A stretch of 54,347 nt of DNA from Mucilaginibacter polytrichastri. Its GTDB lineage: Bacteria; Bacteroidota; Bacteroidia; Sphingobacteriales; Sphingobacteriaceae. The position numbers and the translations under genes were made by a program. The DNA lies in assembly GCF_001911425.1 (NCBI RefSeq), contig NZ_MPPL01000001.1:5537079-5591425 (forward strand), read 5' to 3'. The first letter of the stretch is position 1. Each line of letters starts with the position of its first letter. The notes below the pieces were generated by a model that was not told the origin of the DNA, did no database searches, and saw nothing but the letters and a program-made list of their open reading frames with translations. Positions 8,331 through 17,135 of this stretch are shown here, one piece after another.

Positions 8331-8441
8331 ATGAGTTTCAACATTGCTTATTTAATCGTAACCGGCCTGGTGCTGTTGTTAGCCATCTTATACGTTAGCC
8401 CTTATGAATTAATGGTTGACGAAGAGGAAGACGAACTTTAA
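8331..8441 (+). CDS. 36-residue single-helix membrane peptide
   Basis: A very short gene: ATG at 8331, TAA at 8439-8441. The product is MSFNIAYLIVTG, then a hydrophobic helix (about residues 5-22), then a proline turn and a strongly acidic tail ending VDEEEDEL. The clean architecture (helix plus charged tail), a good promoter box 19 bases upstream and position 62 bases before the LpxH-like gene support a real gene. The function is unknown; small one-helix proteins often modulate larger membrane complexes. I do not recognise a family name. The main alternative is a fortuitous frame, which the amphipathic design makes less likely. Confidence 0.55.
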   Translation: MSFNIAYLIVTGLVLLLAILYVSPYELMVDEEEDEL

Positions 8442-8503
8442 CACCTCGCTAGTATAACATCGTACAGCTGGTAAAACCCGGCCTTGAATTATACGCTTAA
8501 TTA

Positions 8504-9358
8504 ATGGCAAAACGCGAAGTTGATATCGTGGTTATATCTGATGTCCATTTGGGCACATACGGCTGCCACGCTAAAGAATTGCTCAAATACCTCAAAAGCA
8601 TCAAACCCAAGGTTCTTGTATTAAACGGCGATATCATTGATATATGGCAGTTTAGTAAATCATACTGGCCAGAAAGCCATATGAAAGTGGTGCGCCGCAT
8701 TCTTAAATTTGTTACCGAGGGTGTGCCTGTTTATTACCTCACTGGTAACCACGATGAGATGCTGCGTAAGTTTGCTGATTTTAACCTCGGCACCTTTCAG
8801 CTTATGAATAAAGTTGTGCTAAATCTCGATGGCAAAAAAGCATGGATCTTTCACGGCGATGTATTTGACGTTACCATGCAGCACTCTAAATGGCTGGCCA
8901 AGCTGGGTGCAGTTGGCTATGATACTTTAATTATAATCAACAGCATGACCAACTGGCTGCTTACTGCTATGGGCCGCCAAAAAATGAGTTTCTCGCAAAA
9001 AATAAAAGGCAAATTTAAAGATGCGGTAAAGTTTATCAATCACTTTGAGCAAACCGCTGCCGACCTGGCAATAGATAAAAAATACGATTACGTAATATGC
9101 GGGCATATTCACCATGCCGAGATTAGGACAATAACGGCTACTGACAACCCCGGTACTGTGCTTTACCTCAACAGCGGCGACTGGGTAGAGAGCCTTACCG
9201 CATTAGAGTACAATGATGGTAAATGGGAGATTTTTAAATACCTGCCTGCCGATTTTACCACCGAACCGGATGAAGATGATAAGACAGATGCCGAAGACCT
9301 GGACGACAAACTGGATGTGAAAAATCTTTTAGAAAGATTTAAACAAGAAGCCGGTTAA
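8504..9358 (+). CDS. LpxH-like metallophosphoesterase (UDP-2,3-diacylglucosamine diphosphatase family)
   Basis: A calcineurin-like phosphoesterase of 284 residues. The metal-site motifs are all present: DVHLG (Asp13, His15), GDIID (Asp43, Asp46), GNHDE (81-85), HGD (118-120) and GHIHHAE (200-206), followed by LNSGDWVESL at 222-231. This pattern matches the LpxH-like group that cleaves UDP-2,3-diacylglucosamine to lipid X in lipid A synthesis at the inner membrane face; the group is broad in Bacteroidota, so exact substrate remains an inference. The C-terminal 35 residues are acidic and low-complexity (DEDDKTDAEDLDDK), an unusual tail. The next gene is a glycosyltransferase on the same strand 51 bases on, consistent with envelope glycolipid work. 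Confidence 0.82.
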   Translation: MAKREVDIVVISDVHLGTYGCHAKELLKYLKSIKPKVLVLNGDIIDIWQFSKSYWPESHMKVVRRILKFVTEGVPVYYLTGNHDEMLRKFADFNLGTFQLMNKVVLNLDGKKAWIFHGDVFDVTMQHSKWLAKLGAVGYDTLIIINSMTNWLLTAMGRQKMSFSQKIKGKFKDAVKFINHFEQTAADLAIDKKYDYVICGHIHHAEIRTITATDNPGTVLYLNSGDWVESLTALEYNDGKWEIFKYLPADFTTEPDEDDKTDAEDLDDKLDVKNLLERFKQEAG

Positions 9359-9381
9359 ACGCTTTATGAATAAAAGCGCGC

Positions 9382-9389
9382 TATATTTG
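9382..9389 (+). promoter_or_regulatory. promoter -7 box for the glycosyltransferase gene
   Basis: TATATTTG, exact TAnnTTTG match, 20 bases before the ATG at 9410. Confidence 0.5.
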
Positions 9390-9409
9390 CTTCAACAGCC
9401 GGTTTAATC

Positions 9410-10414
9410 ATGAAAATATTATTTGCCATACAGGGTACAGGTAACGGACACATTAGCCGTGCCCGCGAAATTGTGCCGCTGTTGCAGCGGTATGGCGAGG
9501 TTGACCTGCTGGTGAGCGGCACCCAGGCCGAAGTGTCCTTATCGCAGCCGCTTAAATACCAATACCACGGTTTCAGTTTTGTATTCGGCACTCATGGTGG
9601 GGTTGATAAATGGGCAACCTATAAAATCATGAATCTGCCGCAACTCTGGAAAGATATGCACAGCCTGCCGTTGCAACAATATGATTTGATTGTGAATGAT
9701 TTTGAACCGGTAAGCGCCTGGGCCTGTAAGCTGCAAAAGACCCCGTCGGTATCGTTAAGTCACCAGTGCTCGTTTGTGTCGCCCAAAACACCCCGTCCAT
9801 CCAGGTGGAATTATGCCGAATGGCTTTTGAAATATTATTCGCCCACCACGTATCATATTGGCTTCCACTTTGAGGCTTATGATAGTTTTATTCATACCCC
9901 GGTAATCCGAAGTGAAATCCGTGCATTGGAGATTTCAGATAAGGGCCATTACACGGTTTACCTGCCGGCTTATGATGACAAAACATTGATCAAGCAGCTT
10001 AACAAAGTGAATGATGTGGAGTGGCAGATTTTCTCTAAACGTCAAAAAATACCCTTGAGAGAAGGTAACGTAACCGTGCTGCCTGTAAGTAACGATGGCT
10101 TTAACCAAAGTATGGCCAGTTGCGCGGGTTTGCTTACCGGCGGTGGTTTCGAGGGCCCGGCCGAAGCGCTTTATTTAGGCAAAAAGGTAATGATGATACC
10201 CATGCGGGGGCAGTATGAGCAGCAGTGCAATGCCTTGGCTGCTTCTAAACTAGGAGTACCGGTGGTGCATCACATTGATAATCATTTTAACGCACACCTG
10301 CAAAGCTGGATAGCCGACGACAAAAAGATTGTGGTAGATTTTAAAGATGAGACTGCGCAAATAGTTGACAACATGGTAAAACAGTACGCCCGGCCACAAC
10401 CGATTTTAGCATAA
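9410..10414 (+). CDS. GT-B-fold glycosyltransferase family protein (MJ1255-like)
   Basis: A 334-residue protein. It opens with MKILFAIQGTGNGHISRA, the glycine-rich N-terminal motif of UDP-glycosyltransferase/MurG-like GT-B enzymes, and carries GGGFEGPAEALYLGKK in the C-terminal domain, the site that normally binds the nucleotide-sugar diphosphate. The pattern fits the MJ1255-type family often called simply 'glycosyl transferase'. Acceptor and donor are not known. It sits between the LpxH-like gene and a DUF6427 membrane protein, so a glycolipid or cell-surface glycan substrate is a reasonable inference. It has its own promoter box at 9382-9389. Confidence 0.78.
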   Translation: MKILFAIQGTGNGHISRAREIVPLLQRYGEVDLLVSGTQAEVSLSQPLKYQYHGFSFVFGTHGGVDKWATYKIMNLPQLWKDMHSLPLQQYDLIVNDFEPVSAWACKLQKTPSVSLSHQCSFVSPKTPRPSRWNYAEWLLKYYSPTTYHIGFHFEAYDSFIHTPVIRSEIRALEISDKGHYTVYLPAYDDKTLIKQLNKVNDVEWQIFSKRQKIPLREGNVTVLPVSNDGFNQSMASCAGLLTGGGFEGPAEALYLGKKVMMIPMRGQYEQQCNALAASKLGVPVVHHIDNHFNAHLQSWIADDKKIVVDFKDETAQIVDNMVKQYARPQPILA

Positions 10415-10427
10415 GCGGTTTTTGTGG

Positions 10428-10435
10428 TATCTTTG
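10428..10435 (+). promoter_or_regulatory. promoter -7 box for the DUF6427 gene
   Basis: TATCTTTG, exact TAnnTTTG match, 15 bases before the ATG at 10451. Confidence 0.5.
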
Positions 10436-10450
10436 TGCCAGCGTTCATAA

Positions 10451-11437
10451 ATGATCAATCTTTTCAGAATATACAACCCGTTTAATGTTATATGGCTGGC
10501 TTTAGTATTGCTTGTTATGCGCCTGGGTTACATTATCAAAGCACCAGATCACCTCGATTTTATTTTTGTTGAACCTTTTACCCGTACGCTGGTACCGGTA
10601 GCTTACGAAAACTATTTTTCGCCTTCGGCTAATATTTTGCTGGCCGCAGTGCTGGTATTTGCACAGGCGCTGCTGCTTAATTATCTCATTAACTTTTACA
10701 ATCTTTTGGGCAAGCCCAGCTTTTTACCGGGGCTGATGTTTGTTGTAGCCTCGAGCTTATTTACGCCTTTTTTGATCCTGAGCCCGCCGCTCATCTGCAA
10801 TTTTTTGATCTTGTGGATGCTATTTAAATTGTTTGGACTTTATAAAACCAACGATGCCAAATCAACCGCATATGATTTGGGTATGATGGTAGCCGTAGGG
10901 TCGCTTATTTACCTGCCTTTTATTTATCTCATATTGATCGTATGGATAGCGCTCCTGCTTTTTCGCCCCTTTGATATCCGCGATTGGATGGCCAGCTTGT
11001 TCGGCTACGTAACCGTGTTTTTCTTTCTGGCGGTGTATTATTACCTCAATAACAGGCTCAGTACTTTTTATACTATTTGGTTGCCGTTGGGCACGCGGTT
11101 TCCTAACAGTATTCATATTAACCAGTACAGCTACCTTATTTTAGTGCCTGTAGCGGTTATTTTTATACTATGTTTCTTTAAAGTAAGGCAGGTTTTCTAT
11201 AAAAGTTACGTGCAGGTGCGTAAATCGTACCAGTTGTTACTGCTGCTTTTTATAATAAGCGCACTGGCCTTTTATGTGAAGGCCGAGTTTAGGTTAAGCC
11301 ACTTTTTATTATGTGCAGTGCCCACAGCGGTGTTTTTTGCTTACTACTTTTTGTATGCAACCAAGCGCTGGTTTTATGAAATTTTGTTTTTGTTGCTGGT
11401 TTCCAGTATAATTTATTTCCAGTTTAACACTTTTTAA
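10451..11437 (+). CDS. DUF6427-type polytopic membrane protein
   Basis: A 328-residue integral membrane protein with about nine or ten hydrophobic helices spread over the whole length. The opening MINLFRIYNPFNVIWL and the mid-protein RPFDIRDWMASLFGY are features I associate with the Bacteroidota family DUF6427; that assignment is from memory and is the least certain part. No catalytic residues stand out. Bacteroidota members are commonly found next to glycosyltransferase or purine genes without a known role. The gene has its own promoter (10428-10435) and is followed 45 bases later by purQ. Confidence 0.72.
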   Translation: MINLFRIYNPFNVIWLALVLLVMRLGYIIKAPDHLDFIFVEPFTRTLVPVAYENYFSPSANILLAAVLVFAQALLLNYLINFYNLLGKPSFLPGLMFVVASSLFTPFLILSPPLICNFLILWMLFKLFGLYKTNDAKSTAYDLGMMVAVGSLIYLPFIYLILIVWIALLLFRPFDIRDWMASLFGYVTVFFFLAVYYYLNNRLSTFYTIWLPLGTRFPNSIHINQYSYLILVPVAVIFILCFFKVRQVFYKSYVQVRKSYQLLLLLFIISALAFYVKAEFRLSHFLLCAVPTAVFFAYYFLYATKRWFYEILFLLLVSSIIYFQFNTF

Positions 11438-11470
11438 CTTTTACATTCGTTCAGGTTCAAGGTGTTGTAT

Positions 11471-11478
11471 TAGTTTTG
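11471..11478 (+). promoter_or_regulatory. purQ promoter -7 box adjacent to the start codon
   Basis: TAGTTTTG ends 4 bases before the purQ ATG at 11483, implying a leaderless or near-leaderless mRNA. Confidence 0.55.
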
Positions 11479-11482
11479 TAAC

Positions 11483-12175
11483 ATGAAGTTTGGCGTAGTC
11501 ATTTTCCCGGGCTCCAACTGCGATGAGGATATCATTTATGTATTGGAGCATGTATTAGGTCAGCAGGTTGTTAGGTTATGGCATAAAGACCATGATTTGC
11601 AAGGTGCCGAATTTATTGTTTTACCAGGCGGTTTCTCTTTTGGAGATTACCTGCGCTCTGGTGCAATTGCGCGGTTTTCGCCAATTATGCAGGAGGTGGT
11701 AAAGTTTGCTGCTAACGGCGGCTATGTAATGGGTATCTGTAACGGATTCCAGATACTGGTTGAGGCCCATTTATTGCCGGGCGTGTTGCTGCACAATAAC
11801 AACCGTAAGTTTGTTTGTAACAATATTTACTTAAAGCCCGAGACTAATAACTCAATGCTTACAGCACAGGCCGATCTTAACCAGGCATTAAAGATACCGG
11901 TAGCCCATGGCGAAGGTAACTACTTTGCCGATGAAGATACCCTTAAGGCTTTGAACGATAACGACCAGGTATTGTTTAGATATTGCGACGAGAACGGTAA
12001 CGTAACCGATGCAGCTAACTTTAACGGTTCTATCCAGAATATTGCTGGTGTTTGTAACCCAACCCGTAACGTGTTTGGCTTAATGCCTCACCCCGAGCGT
12101 GCTGCAGAAACATTGGTAGGCAACCAGCACGGATTAGTGATTTTTGAATCTATACTGTCATTGGTTAAAGCTTAA
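11483..12175 (+). CDS. purQ: phosphoribosylformylglycinamidine synthase, glutaminase subunit PurQ
   Basis: PurQ supplies ammonia from glutamine to PurL in the fourth step of de novo purine synthesis. The 230-residue protein is a complete class I glutamine amidotransferase: FPGSNCDED at 9-16, LPGGFSFGDYLRSGAIAR at 47-64, nucleophile Cys86 in GICNGFQ, and His203 and Glu205 in MPHPERAAE. A separate PurQ (rather than a PurL fusion) means this organism should also have small PurL and PurS; neither is in the window. The stop codon overlaps the coaX start by one base (TAATG), so translation is probably coupled. Confidence 0.96.
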   Translation: MKFGVVIFPGSNCDEDIIYVLEHVLGQQVVRLWHKDHDLQGAEFIVLPGGFSFGDYLRSGAIARFSPIMQEVVKFAANGGYVMGICNGFQILVEAHLLPGVLLHNNNRKFVCNNIYLKPETNNSMLTAQADLNQALKIPVAHGEGNYFADEDTLKALNDNDQVLFRYCDENGNVTDAANFNGSIQNIAGVCNPTRNVFGLMPHPERAAETLVGNQHGLVIFESILSLVKA

Positions 12176-12915
12176 TGCCCAACCTGGTTATTGATATCGG
12201 TAATACGCAAACAAAGCTGGCCGTTTTTAATGATCAGGAAATGGTATGGTTTGACCGGCAGGAGGTAGCAGACGCAAGTACTATTAACCATATTATTGCC
12301 AGCTACCAAATAGACAAAGTTATTGCATCATCGGTGAAAAAAGATCACGACTGGCAGCAGCAAATCAGTAAGGCAACCAAATTATATCTGTTTAATTACC
12401 AGATGGCAAAATCGGTGCACAACCATTACCGTACACCACAAACGCTTGGGCTGGATAGGCTTGCCGCCGTAGCTGGTGCAGCAGCCATATACCCGGGTAA
12501 GGCAAGTTTGGTAATTGATGCAGGCACCTGCATTACTTATGATTATGTAGATGCCGGTACAAATTATGCAGGCGGCAGTATTTCGCCGGGATTAAGCATG
12601 CGCTACAAGGCTATGCACAATTATACAGCCGGTTTACCGTTGGTGAACAAAGACGAAACATTTAACGGCAGCTTTGGCAACGATACCATATCGGCCATGG
12701 TTTCGGGAGTGCAAAATGGCATAAAATACGAGGTAGAAGGGTTTGTAAAAAGCTATCAAAAGCAGCAGCCTCACCTCAACATTATATTAACCGGGGGCGA
12801 CGGTATTTTTTTGGATACTCTATTGAAAAATAGCATCTTTGCCCCCTATATAAAAATTGAACCTTACCTTGTTTTACGGGGTTTAAACGCAGTTATTAAA
12901 GAACATAATGATTAA
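12175..12915 (+). CDS. coaX: type III pantothenate kinase
   Basis: CoaX phosphorylates pantothenate in the first committed step of coenzyme A synthesis. It is the ASKHA-fold type, insensitive to CoA feedback and dependent on a monovalent cation. The 246-residue protein shows DIGNTQTK (6-13, phosphate 1 loop with catalytic Asp6), GLDRLAAV (92-99), DAGTCITYD (115-123, phosphate 2) and GGSISPGL (133-140). Length and motifs are typical. It overlaps purQ by one base upstream and the next gene by 8 bases downstream, so it lies in a tight operon. Confidence 0.95.
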   Translation: MPNLVIDIGNTQTKLAVFNDQEMVWFDRQEVADASTINHIIASYQIDKVIASSVKKDHDWQQQISKATKLYLFNYQMAKSVHNHYRTPQTLGLDRLAAVAGAAAIYPGKASLVIDAGTCITYDYVDAGTNYAGGSISPGLSMRYKAMHNYTAGLPLVNKDETFNGSFGNDTISAMVSGVQNGIKYEVEGFVKSYQKQQPHLNIILTGGDGIFLDTLLKNSIFAPYIKIEPYLVLRGLNAVIKEHND

Positions 12916-14239
12916 ATATATCCGTTTTATAGTACTATTTCTGGTGGCTGTGTCTGCTTCTGCAGTGGTTATGGCCCAATCAACTGCTACTACTAGTTCC
13001 CCTTATTCAAGATATGGTTTAGGTTCACTGGCCGATGGCCTTTTGCCGCAAACTGCTGCAATGGGTGGTATCTCTACCGCTATTAACCGCATAAACGGTT
13101 ACAATAACATCAACTCACAAAACCCGGCTTCGTACAGCTTTATCAATTTCACTACTATTGATGTTGGTGTTTACAGCAGCTTTGTTACCCTTAAACAAAC
13201 CGGGTCCGAGTCGCAAAGCAATGGTAACTTCAGGTTAAGCCATATTGCATTTGGTATACCGGTAACCAAAAGTTCGGCCTTGAGCTTTGGTTTACAACCT
13301 TACTCAGAAATGGGTTATAATTTTGTACAAACCAAATCAAACTATGGCACAAGCCTGCCATCTGATACCAATGCCATTAACAATATTTACAACGGCGATG
13401 GCGGTTTATCTAAAGCTTACTTAGGTTACGGCTTTACTTTGGGCAAGCACATTCATTTGGGTGGTAATGTTTCTTACATATTTGGTAACCTGCAGCAATA
13501 TCGATCTGTAGAAACTCCTACATTATATGGTGCGCTTAACACACGCCTGGAAGAAAGCAACCAGGTTGGTGGTGTTAACTATGATTTTGGTACACAGTTC
13601 TCGTTCGACCTTAAAGAAGGGGATCACCTTACTTTTGGTTATTCTGGCTCTGCGTCAACCAATCTTAACACCAAAAATAAGTTTGTGGCAAGCCAGTACC
13701 AGAAAAATTTTACAACAGGCGATGAAAGTACAGCTGCTGATACTATTGTTAATAATGTATCGAGCAACGGAAAAATAAAACTGCCATTGATTAACCACTT
13801 CGGTATCTCTTTTCAAAGAGACAGCAAGTTTTTAATAGGTGCAGATTATAGCATAGGTAACTGGTCGCAGTTAAGTATTGCCGGTGTAAACCAGGGGCTG
13901 CAAAATACCCAGACATTTAACGTTGGTGGCCAGATTACGCCAAACGCCAACCAGTTGCACAATTACTTTGCAGCAATTGATTACCGCTTAGGTTTCAATT
14001 ACGAAAAAACTTATGTAAATGTGAGCAACACCAACATTAATCAAAAAGCGGTAACGTTTGGTTTTGGTTTCCCGCTGGCACCTAACCAAAACGGCTTAAG
14101 TTTCTATAAAATAAACTTCTCTGCCGAAATTGGTCAGCGTGGTACATTGGCTAACAGTCTTATACAGGAAAAATTCTACAACTTTCGCTTAGGTTTTACA
14201 CTTAATGATAAGTGGTTCCGTAAATACAAGTTCGATTAA
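12908..14239 (+). CDS. outer-membrane beta-barrel protein, FadL/OmpP1-like
   Basis: A 443-residue exported protein. Residues 1-23 form a signal peptide ending in VMAQ. The mature part starts with SPYSRYGLGSLADGL, and is followed by alternating hydrophobic/polar strands with many Gly, Asn, Ser and aromatic residues, the composition of a transmembrane barrel. SPYSRYGLG plus the later AAMGGISTA and NPASYSF pattern is common in Bacteroidota barrels that lie between coaX and lptC, where they are called hypothetical or OmpP1-like. It starts inside the last codons of coaX and is followed 12 bases later by lptC, so a role in envelope assembly is suggested by context only. Confidence 0.75.
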   Translation: MIKYIRFIVLFLVAVSASAVVMAQSTATTSSPYSRYGLGSLADGLLPQTAAMGGISTAINRINGYNNINSQNPASYSFINFTTIDVGVYSSFVTLKQTGSESQSNGNFRLSHIAFGIPVTKSSALSFGLQPYSEMGYNFVQTKSNYGTSLPSDTNAINNIYNGDGGLSKAYLGYGFTLGKHIHLGGNVSYIFGNLQQYRSVETPTLYGALNTRLEESNQVGGVNYDFGTQFSFDLKEGDHLTFGYSGSASTNLNTKNKFVASQYQKNFTTGDESTAADTIVNNVSSNGKIKLPLINHFGISFQRDSKFLIGADYSIGNWSQLSIAGVNQGLQNTQTFNVGGQITPNANQLHNYFAAIDYRLGFNYEKTYVNVSNTNINQKAVTFGFGFPLAPNQNGLSFYKINFSAEIGQRGTLANSLIQEKFYNFRLGFTLNDKWFRKYKFD

Positions 14240-14251
14240 TCACAGCTGTTA

Positions 14252-14830
14252 ATGCTTTACAGGTTTAGGTACACGGTTAAGCTTTTTATTTGGCCGCTAA
14301 TGCTTGCCACGACCCTGTTATGTGCCTGCGAGAACGATCTGAAAAAGATTCACGAAATTTCTTCAAAAGAAACCGACGTACCTGCCGAGCGAACCACCGG
14401 TGTTACGGCATTATTTAGCGATTCGGCACATGTGAAATTCAAGATGGAAACCCCGTTGTTGATACACTATACTACAAAAACGCCTTATTATGAGATGACT
14501 AAAAGCGTGAAAATTACGTTTTTAGATAGTAACCAGGTGGTAACAAGCACCGTCAGATCAGACTATGCCATTTTTAAAGAAAATGAAAAGCTGATAGAAA
14601 TGGATAAAAACGTGGTGGCCAATAATGCACAAGGCAGCGTTTTTAAATCAGAGCAGTTGATATACGACCAGGCCACGCACAAAGTTACCTCTCAAAAGCC
14701 GGTTACCATAACTACAAAAGATGGCAGCATTATACACGGATCGTCATTGGTTACCAATGAAAGATTTGATCCATGGGACATTCCAAACACCAATGGGAAG
14801 TTCAATGTAAAGCAAAACATTTCGCAATAA
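14252..14830 (+). CDS. lptC: LPS export ABC transporter periplasmic lipoprotein LptC
   Basis: LptC passes LPS from the inner-membrane LptBFG extractor to the periplasmic bridge. The 192-residue protein has a signal/anchor (about residues 10-25) and lipobox LCAC with modified Cys26, which is common in Bacteroidota where LptC is a lipoprotein. The mature region (from about residue 45) is a single OstA-like/beta-jellyroll domain: AIFKENEKLIEMDKNV, then GSVFKSEQLIYDQ and TKDGSIIHGSSL, the strand repeats of the LptC family. It is placed directly after the barrel gene and before the PpiD-like foldase, a familiar arrangement. Confidence 0.86.
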   Translation: MLYRFRYTVKLFIWPLMLATTLLCACENDLKKIHEISSKETDVPAERTTGVTALFSDSAHVKFKMETPLLIHYTTKTPYYEMTKSVKITFLDSNQVVTSTVRSDYAIFKENEKLIEMDKNVVANNAQGSVFKSEQLIYDQATHKVTSQKPVTITTKDGSIIHGSSLVTNERFDPWDIPNTNGKFNVKQNISQ

Positions 14831-14846
14831 AACATTGTTTTTTAGC

Positions 14847-14875
14847 ACTAAAATTTTGTGATGTAAAATTTTAGT
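14847..14875. repeat. perfect 11-bp inverted repeat between lptC and the foldase gene
   Basis: ACTAAAATTTT (14847-14857) and its exact complement (14865-14875) are separated by 7 bases. It is AT-only, without a T-tract on the plus strand. It may be an operator, a weak terminator or a transcript stabiliser. Confidence 0.5.
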
Positions 14876-14945
14876 AAAAATTGTATCTTGCGCGCTCTTT
14901 TAACTGATAAAAAGCAGAAATTATTATAATAAAGTAAATAGGTAT

Positions 14946-17063
14946 ATGGGTTTAATGAGTTTTTTGCGCAACCGGATGGGGACGATAGTTGTCGTTATTA
15001 TCGGTTTGGCACTTTTTGCGTTTATTGCGGGGGAAGTAGTGCAGTATGGCAAGTCTTTTTTCACAGGCGATCAAACCACAGTGGGTGAGATATCTGGCGA
15101 GAAAATTAATTATGAGGCATTTAGTGCCAGGTTAGATCAAAATACAAAGCAATATCAGCAGCAGTTTGGCCAAAACCTTACGCCGCAGTTAACCAGCTAT
15201 GTACAAAACATTACCTGGAACCAATACTTAAGCCAGATCATCTTCAAAAAAGAGGTTGAGAAAGTTGGCGTTGTAGTAGGTGCTGATGAAACAAAGAGTA
15301 TGATTAGCGGTACCAACCCAGATCCTGAGGTTGCCCGTAACTTTACTAATCCGCAAACAGGTCAGTTAGATCGTGCGCAGCTTAACCAGTTTTTAAACAA
15401 TATGCAAAATGCACCTGCATCAGACCCGATGCGCGCGCAATGGGCAGATTTTGTGGCGGCACGTATCGATGCCAAAAAAATGGAAAAATATTTGGCCATC
15501 GTTCATAACGGTTTATATGTAAACTCGCTGGAAGCTACTGATGACTATGAAGCAAAAAATAAGCTGGCTAACTTTAAATATGTAACGCTTCCTTATGCTG
15601 CTGTACCAGATAGCAAGGTTACCATCAGCGATGGTGATTATCAGGCTTATTATGATGAGCACAAATCATCATTTAAAAACCCACAAGAGTTAAGAACCTT
15701 TAAATATGTAAGCTTTAACGCAGCACCATCTAAAGAAGATACTGCTGCAATTAAATTACAGGCCGATAAATTGGCTGCTGATTTTAAAGCAAGCACTAAT
15801 GATTCGCTTTTTGTGCAAATCAATGCTATCGATGCGGTAAACAAAGCAGCGCTTGCTTTTGTACATAAAGGTCAGCTCGATCCAAAGATTGATTCTGTAA
15901 TGTTTAATGCACCTAAAGGTTTTGTATACGGCCCTTATGTTTCTAACGGAAGCTACAAAGTATCAAAACTGGTTGATGAGCAAGTTGGCCCGGATTCTGT
16001 AAAGGCCCGCCACATCTTAATTAACCCAGCTACTGAAGGTGGTTTGCCTAAAGCTATTGCCAAGGCAGATTCTATTAAGAAACTGATTGAAGGCGGCAAG
16101 TCATTTGGCGACCTTGCAAAAATGTATTCTATTGATAAAGCATCAGCCGAAAAAGATGGCGAGCTGGGTACCTTTGGCCGTGGCGCAATGGTGCCTGTTT
16201 TTGATGATGCCGTATTTAACGGTAAAAAAGGCGACCTGAAAGTGATAACAAGCCAATTTGGTGTACACGTTATACAGATAGAAGATCAAAAAGGTTCATC
16301 AAAAGTGGTTAAAGTGGCTACTGTTGACAGGCCATTATTGGCAAGCAGCAAAACACAGTCTGAAGCATTTAGCAAGGCGCAAACCTTCTTATCTGCAACA
16401 AACGGCGATAATTTTGATGCACAAGCTAAAAAAGAAGGTTTAGAAGTTAAAACCGCACCGGATGTTACCGGTATTGCAGCTGGCCTGCCAGGTTTAGATA
16501 ACGCACGTGAAGTAGTTAAATGGGTATTTAAAGCAGATAAGGGTGATATTGCCGATAAAGCATTTACAGTAGGTACCCAATATATTGTACCACGCGTAAC
16601 CGAAATTAAGCTAGAAGGCTATTTAGCATTAGATGCTGTTAAAAAACAGATCCAGCCTGCGGTGTTAAATATTGTAAAAGCAAAACAGCTAACCGAGAAA
16701 TTACAGGCAGCAGCTAATGGCGCTTCTTCAATAGATCAGGTTGCTCAAAAAGCGGGTGCAACTGTTGTACCTGTAGAGAATATTGTTTTTGCTAACCCTG
16801 TATTACCAGGCATAGCTCAGGAAAATAAACTGATCGGATCTATATTCGGTTCACAACCCAACAAGGTAAGCAAACCAATTGCGGGCGATCATGGTGTTTA
16901 TGTATATGTGCTTAATAGCTTTATTAACCCTGCACCATTAACCAATGCCGTTACTGTGAAACAACAGCTTGGCCAGGCGATGTTACAACGCGCCGACAAC
17001 CAGGTTTTTGATGCCCTGAAAGATAAGGCGAATGTAAAAGATTACAGAGCTAAATTCTTATAG
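14946..17063 (+). CDS. PpiD-like periplasmic foldase, SurA N-domain plus parvulin PPIase domain
   Basis: A 705-residue inner-membrane anchored chaperone and peptidyl-prolyl isomerase. A single membrane helix lies at about residues 11-30, then a SurA-type N-terminal chaperone domain, then a parvulin PPIase domain at about 352-446 (VKARHILINP ... GELGTFGRGAMVPVF ... FGVHVIQIED). The long C-terminal part folds back as a second chaperone region. PpiD-type proteins assist folding of newly exported proteins near the Sec translocon. The arrangement after lptC suggests service to outer-membrane proteins. A good intrinsic terminator follows at 17085-17123. Confidence 0.88.
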   Translation: MGLMSFLRNRMGTIVVVIIGLALFAFIAGEVVQYGKSFFTGDQTTVGEISGEKINYEAFSARLDQNTKQYQQQFGQNLTPQLTSYVQNITWNQYLSQIIFKKEVEKVGVVVGADETKSMISGTNPDPEVARNFTNPQTGQLDRAQLNQFLNNMQNAPASDPMRAQWADFVAARIDAKKMEKYLAIVHNGLYVNSLEATDDYEAKNKLANFKYVTLPYAAVPDSKVTISDGDYQAYYDEHKSSFKNPQELRTFKYVSFNAAPSKEDTAAIKLQADKLAADFKASTNDSLFVQINAIDAVNKAALAFVHKGQLDPKIDSVMFNAPKGFVYGPYVSNGSYKVSKLVDEQVGPDSVKARHILINPATEGGLPKAIAKADSIKKLIEGGKSFGDLAKMYSIDKASAEKDGELGTFGRGAMVPVFDDAVFNGKKGDLKVITSQFGVHVIQIEDQKGSSKVVKVATVDRPLLASSKTQSEAFSKAQTFLSATNGDNFDAQAKKEGLEVKTAPDVTGIAAGLPGLDNAREVVKWVFKADKGDIADKAFTVGTQYIVPRVTEIKLEGYLALDAVKKQIQPAVLNIVKAKQLTEKLQAAANGASSIDQVAQKAGATVVPVENIVFANPVLPGIAQENKLIGSIFGSQPNKVSKPIAGDHGVYVYVLNSFINPAPLTNAVTVKQQLGQAMLQRADNQVFDALKDKANVKDYRAKFL

Positions 17064-17075
17064 TATAAAATACCG

Positions 17076-17083
17076 TAATTTTG
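17076..17083 (+). promoter_or_regulatory. promoter -7 box for DUF2480, directly before a terminator stem
   Basis: TAATTTTG, an exact TAnnTTTG match. The expected transcription start (about 17087-17090) falls inside the left arm of the terminator hairpin of the upstream gene. Confidence 0.5.
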
Positions 17084-17084
17084 T

Positions 17085-17123
17085 ATCCGGAACAGCGTTA
17101 TAATACCTGTTCCGGATTTTTTT
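17085..17123 (+). terminator. intrinsic terminator of the foldase gene
   Basis: Perfect 11-bp stem: ATCCGGAACAG (17085-17095) with its complement at 17107-17117, 11-base loop, followed by a run of T to 17123. It is 21 bases after the foldase stop codon and 12 bases before the DUF2480 ATG. Confidence 0.85.
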
Positions 17124-17135
17124 ATTTAAGGAGCT

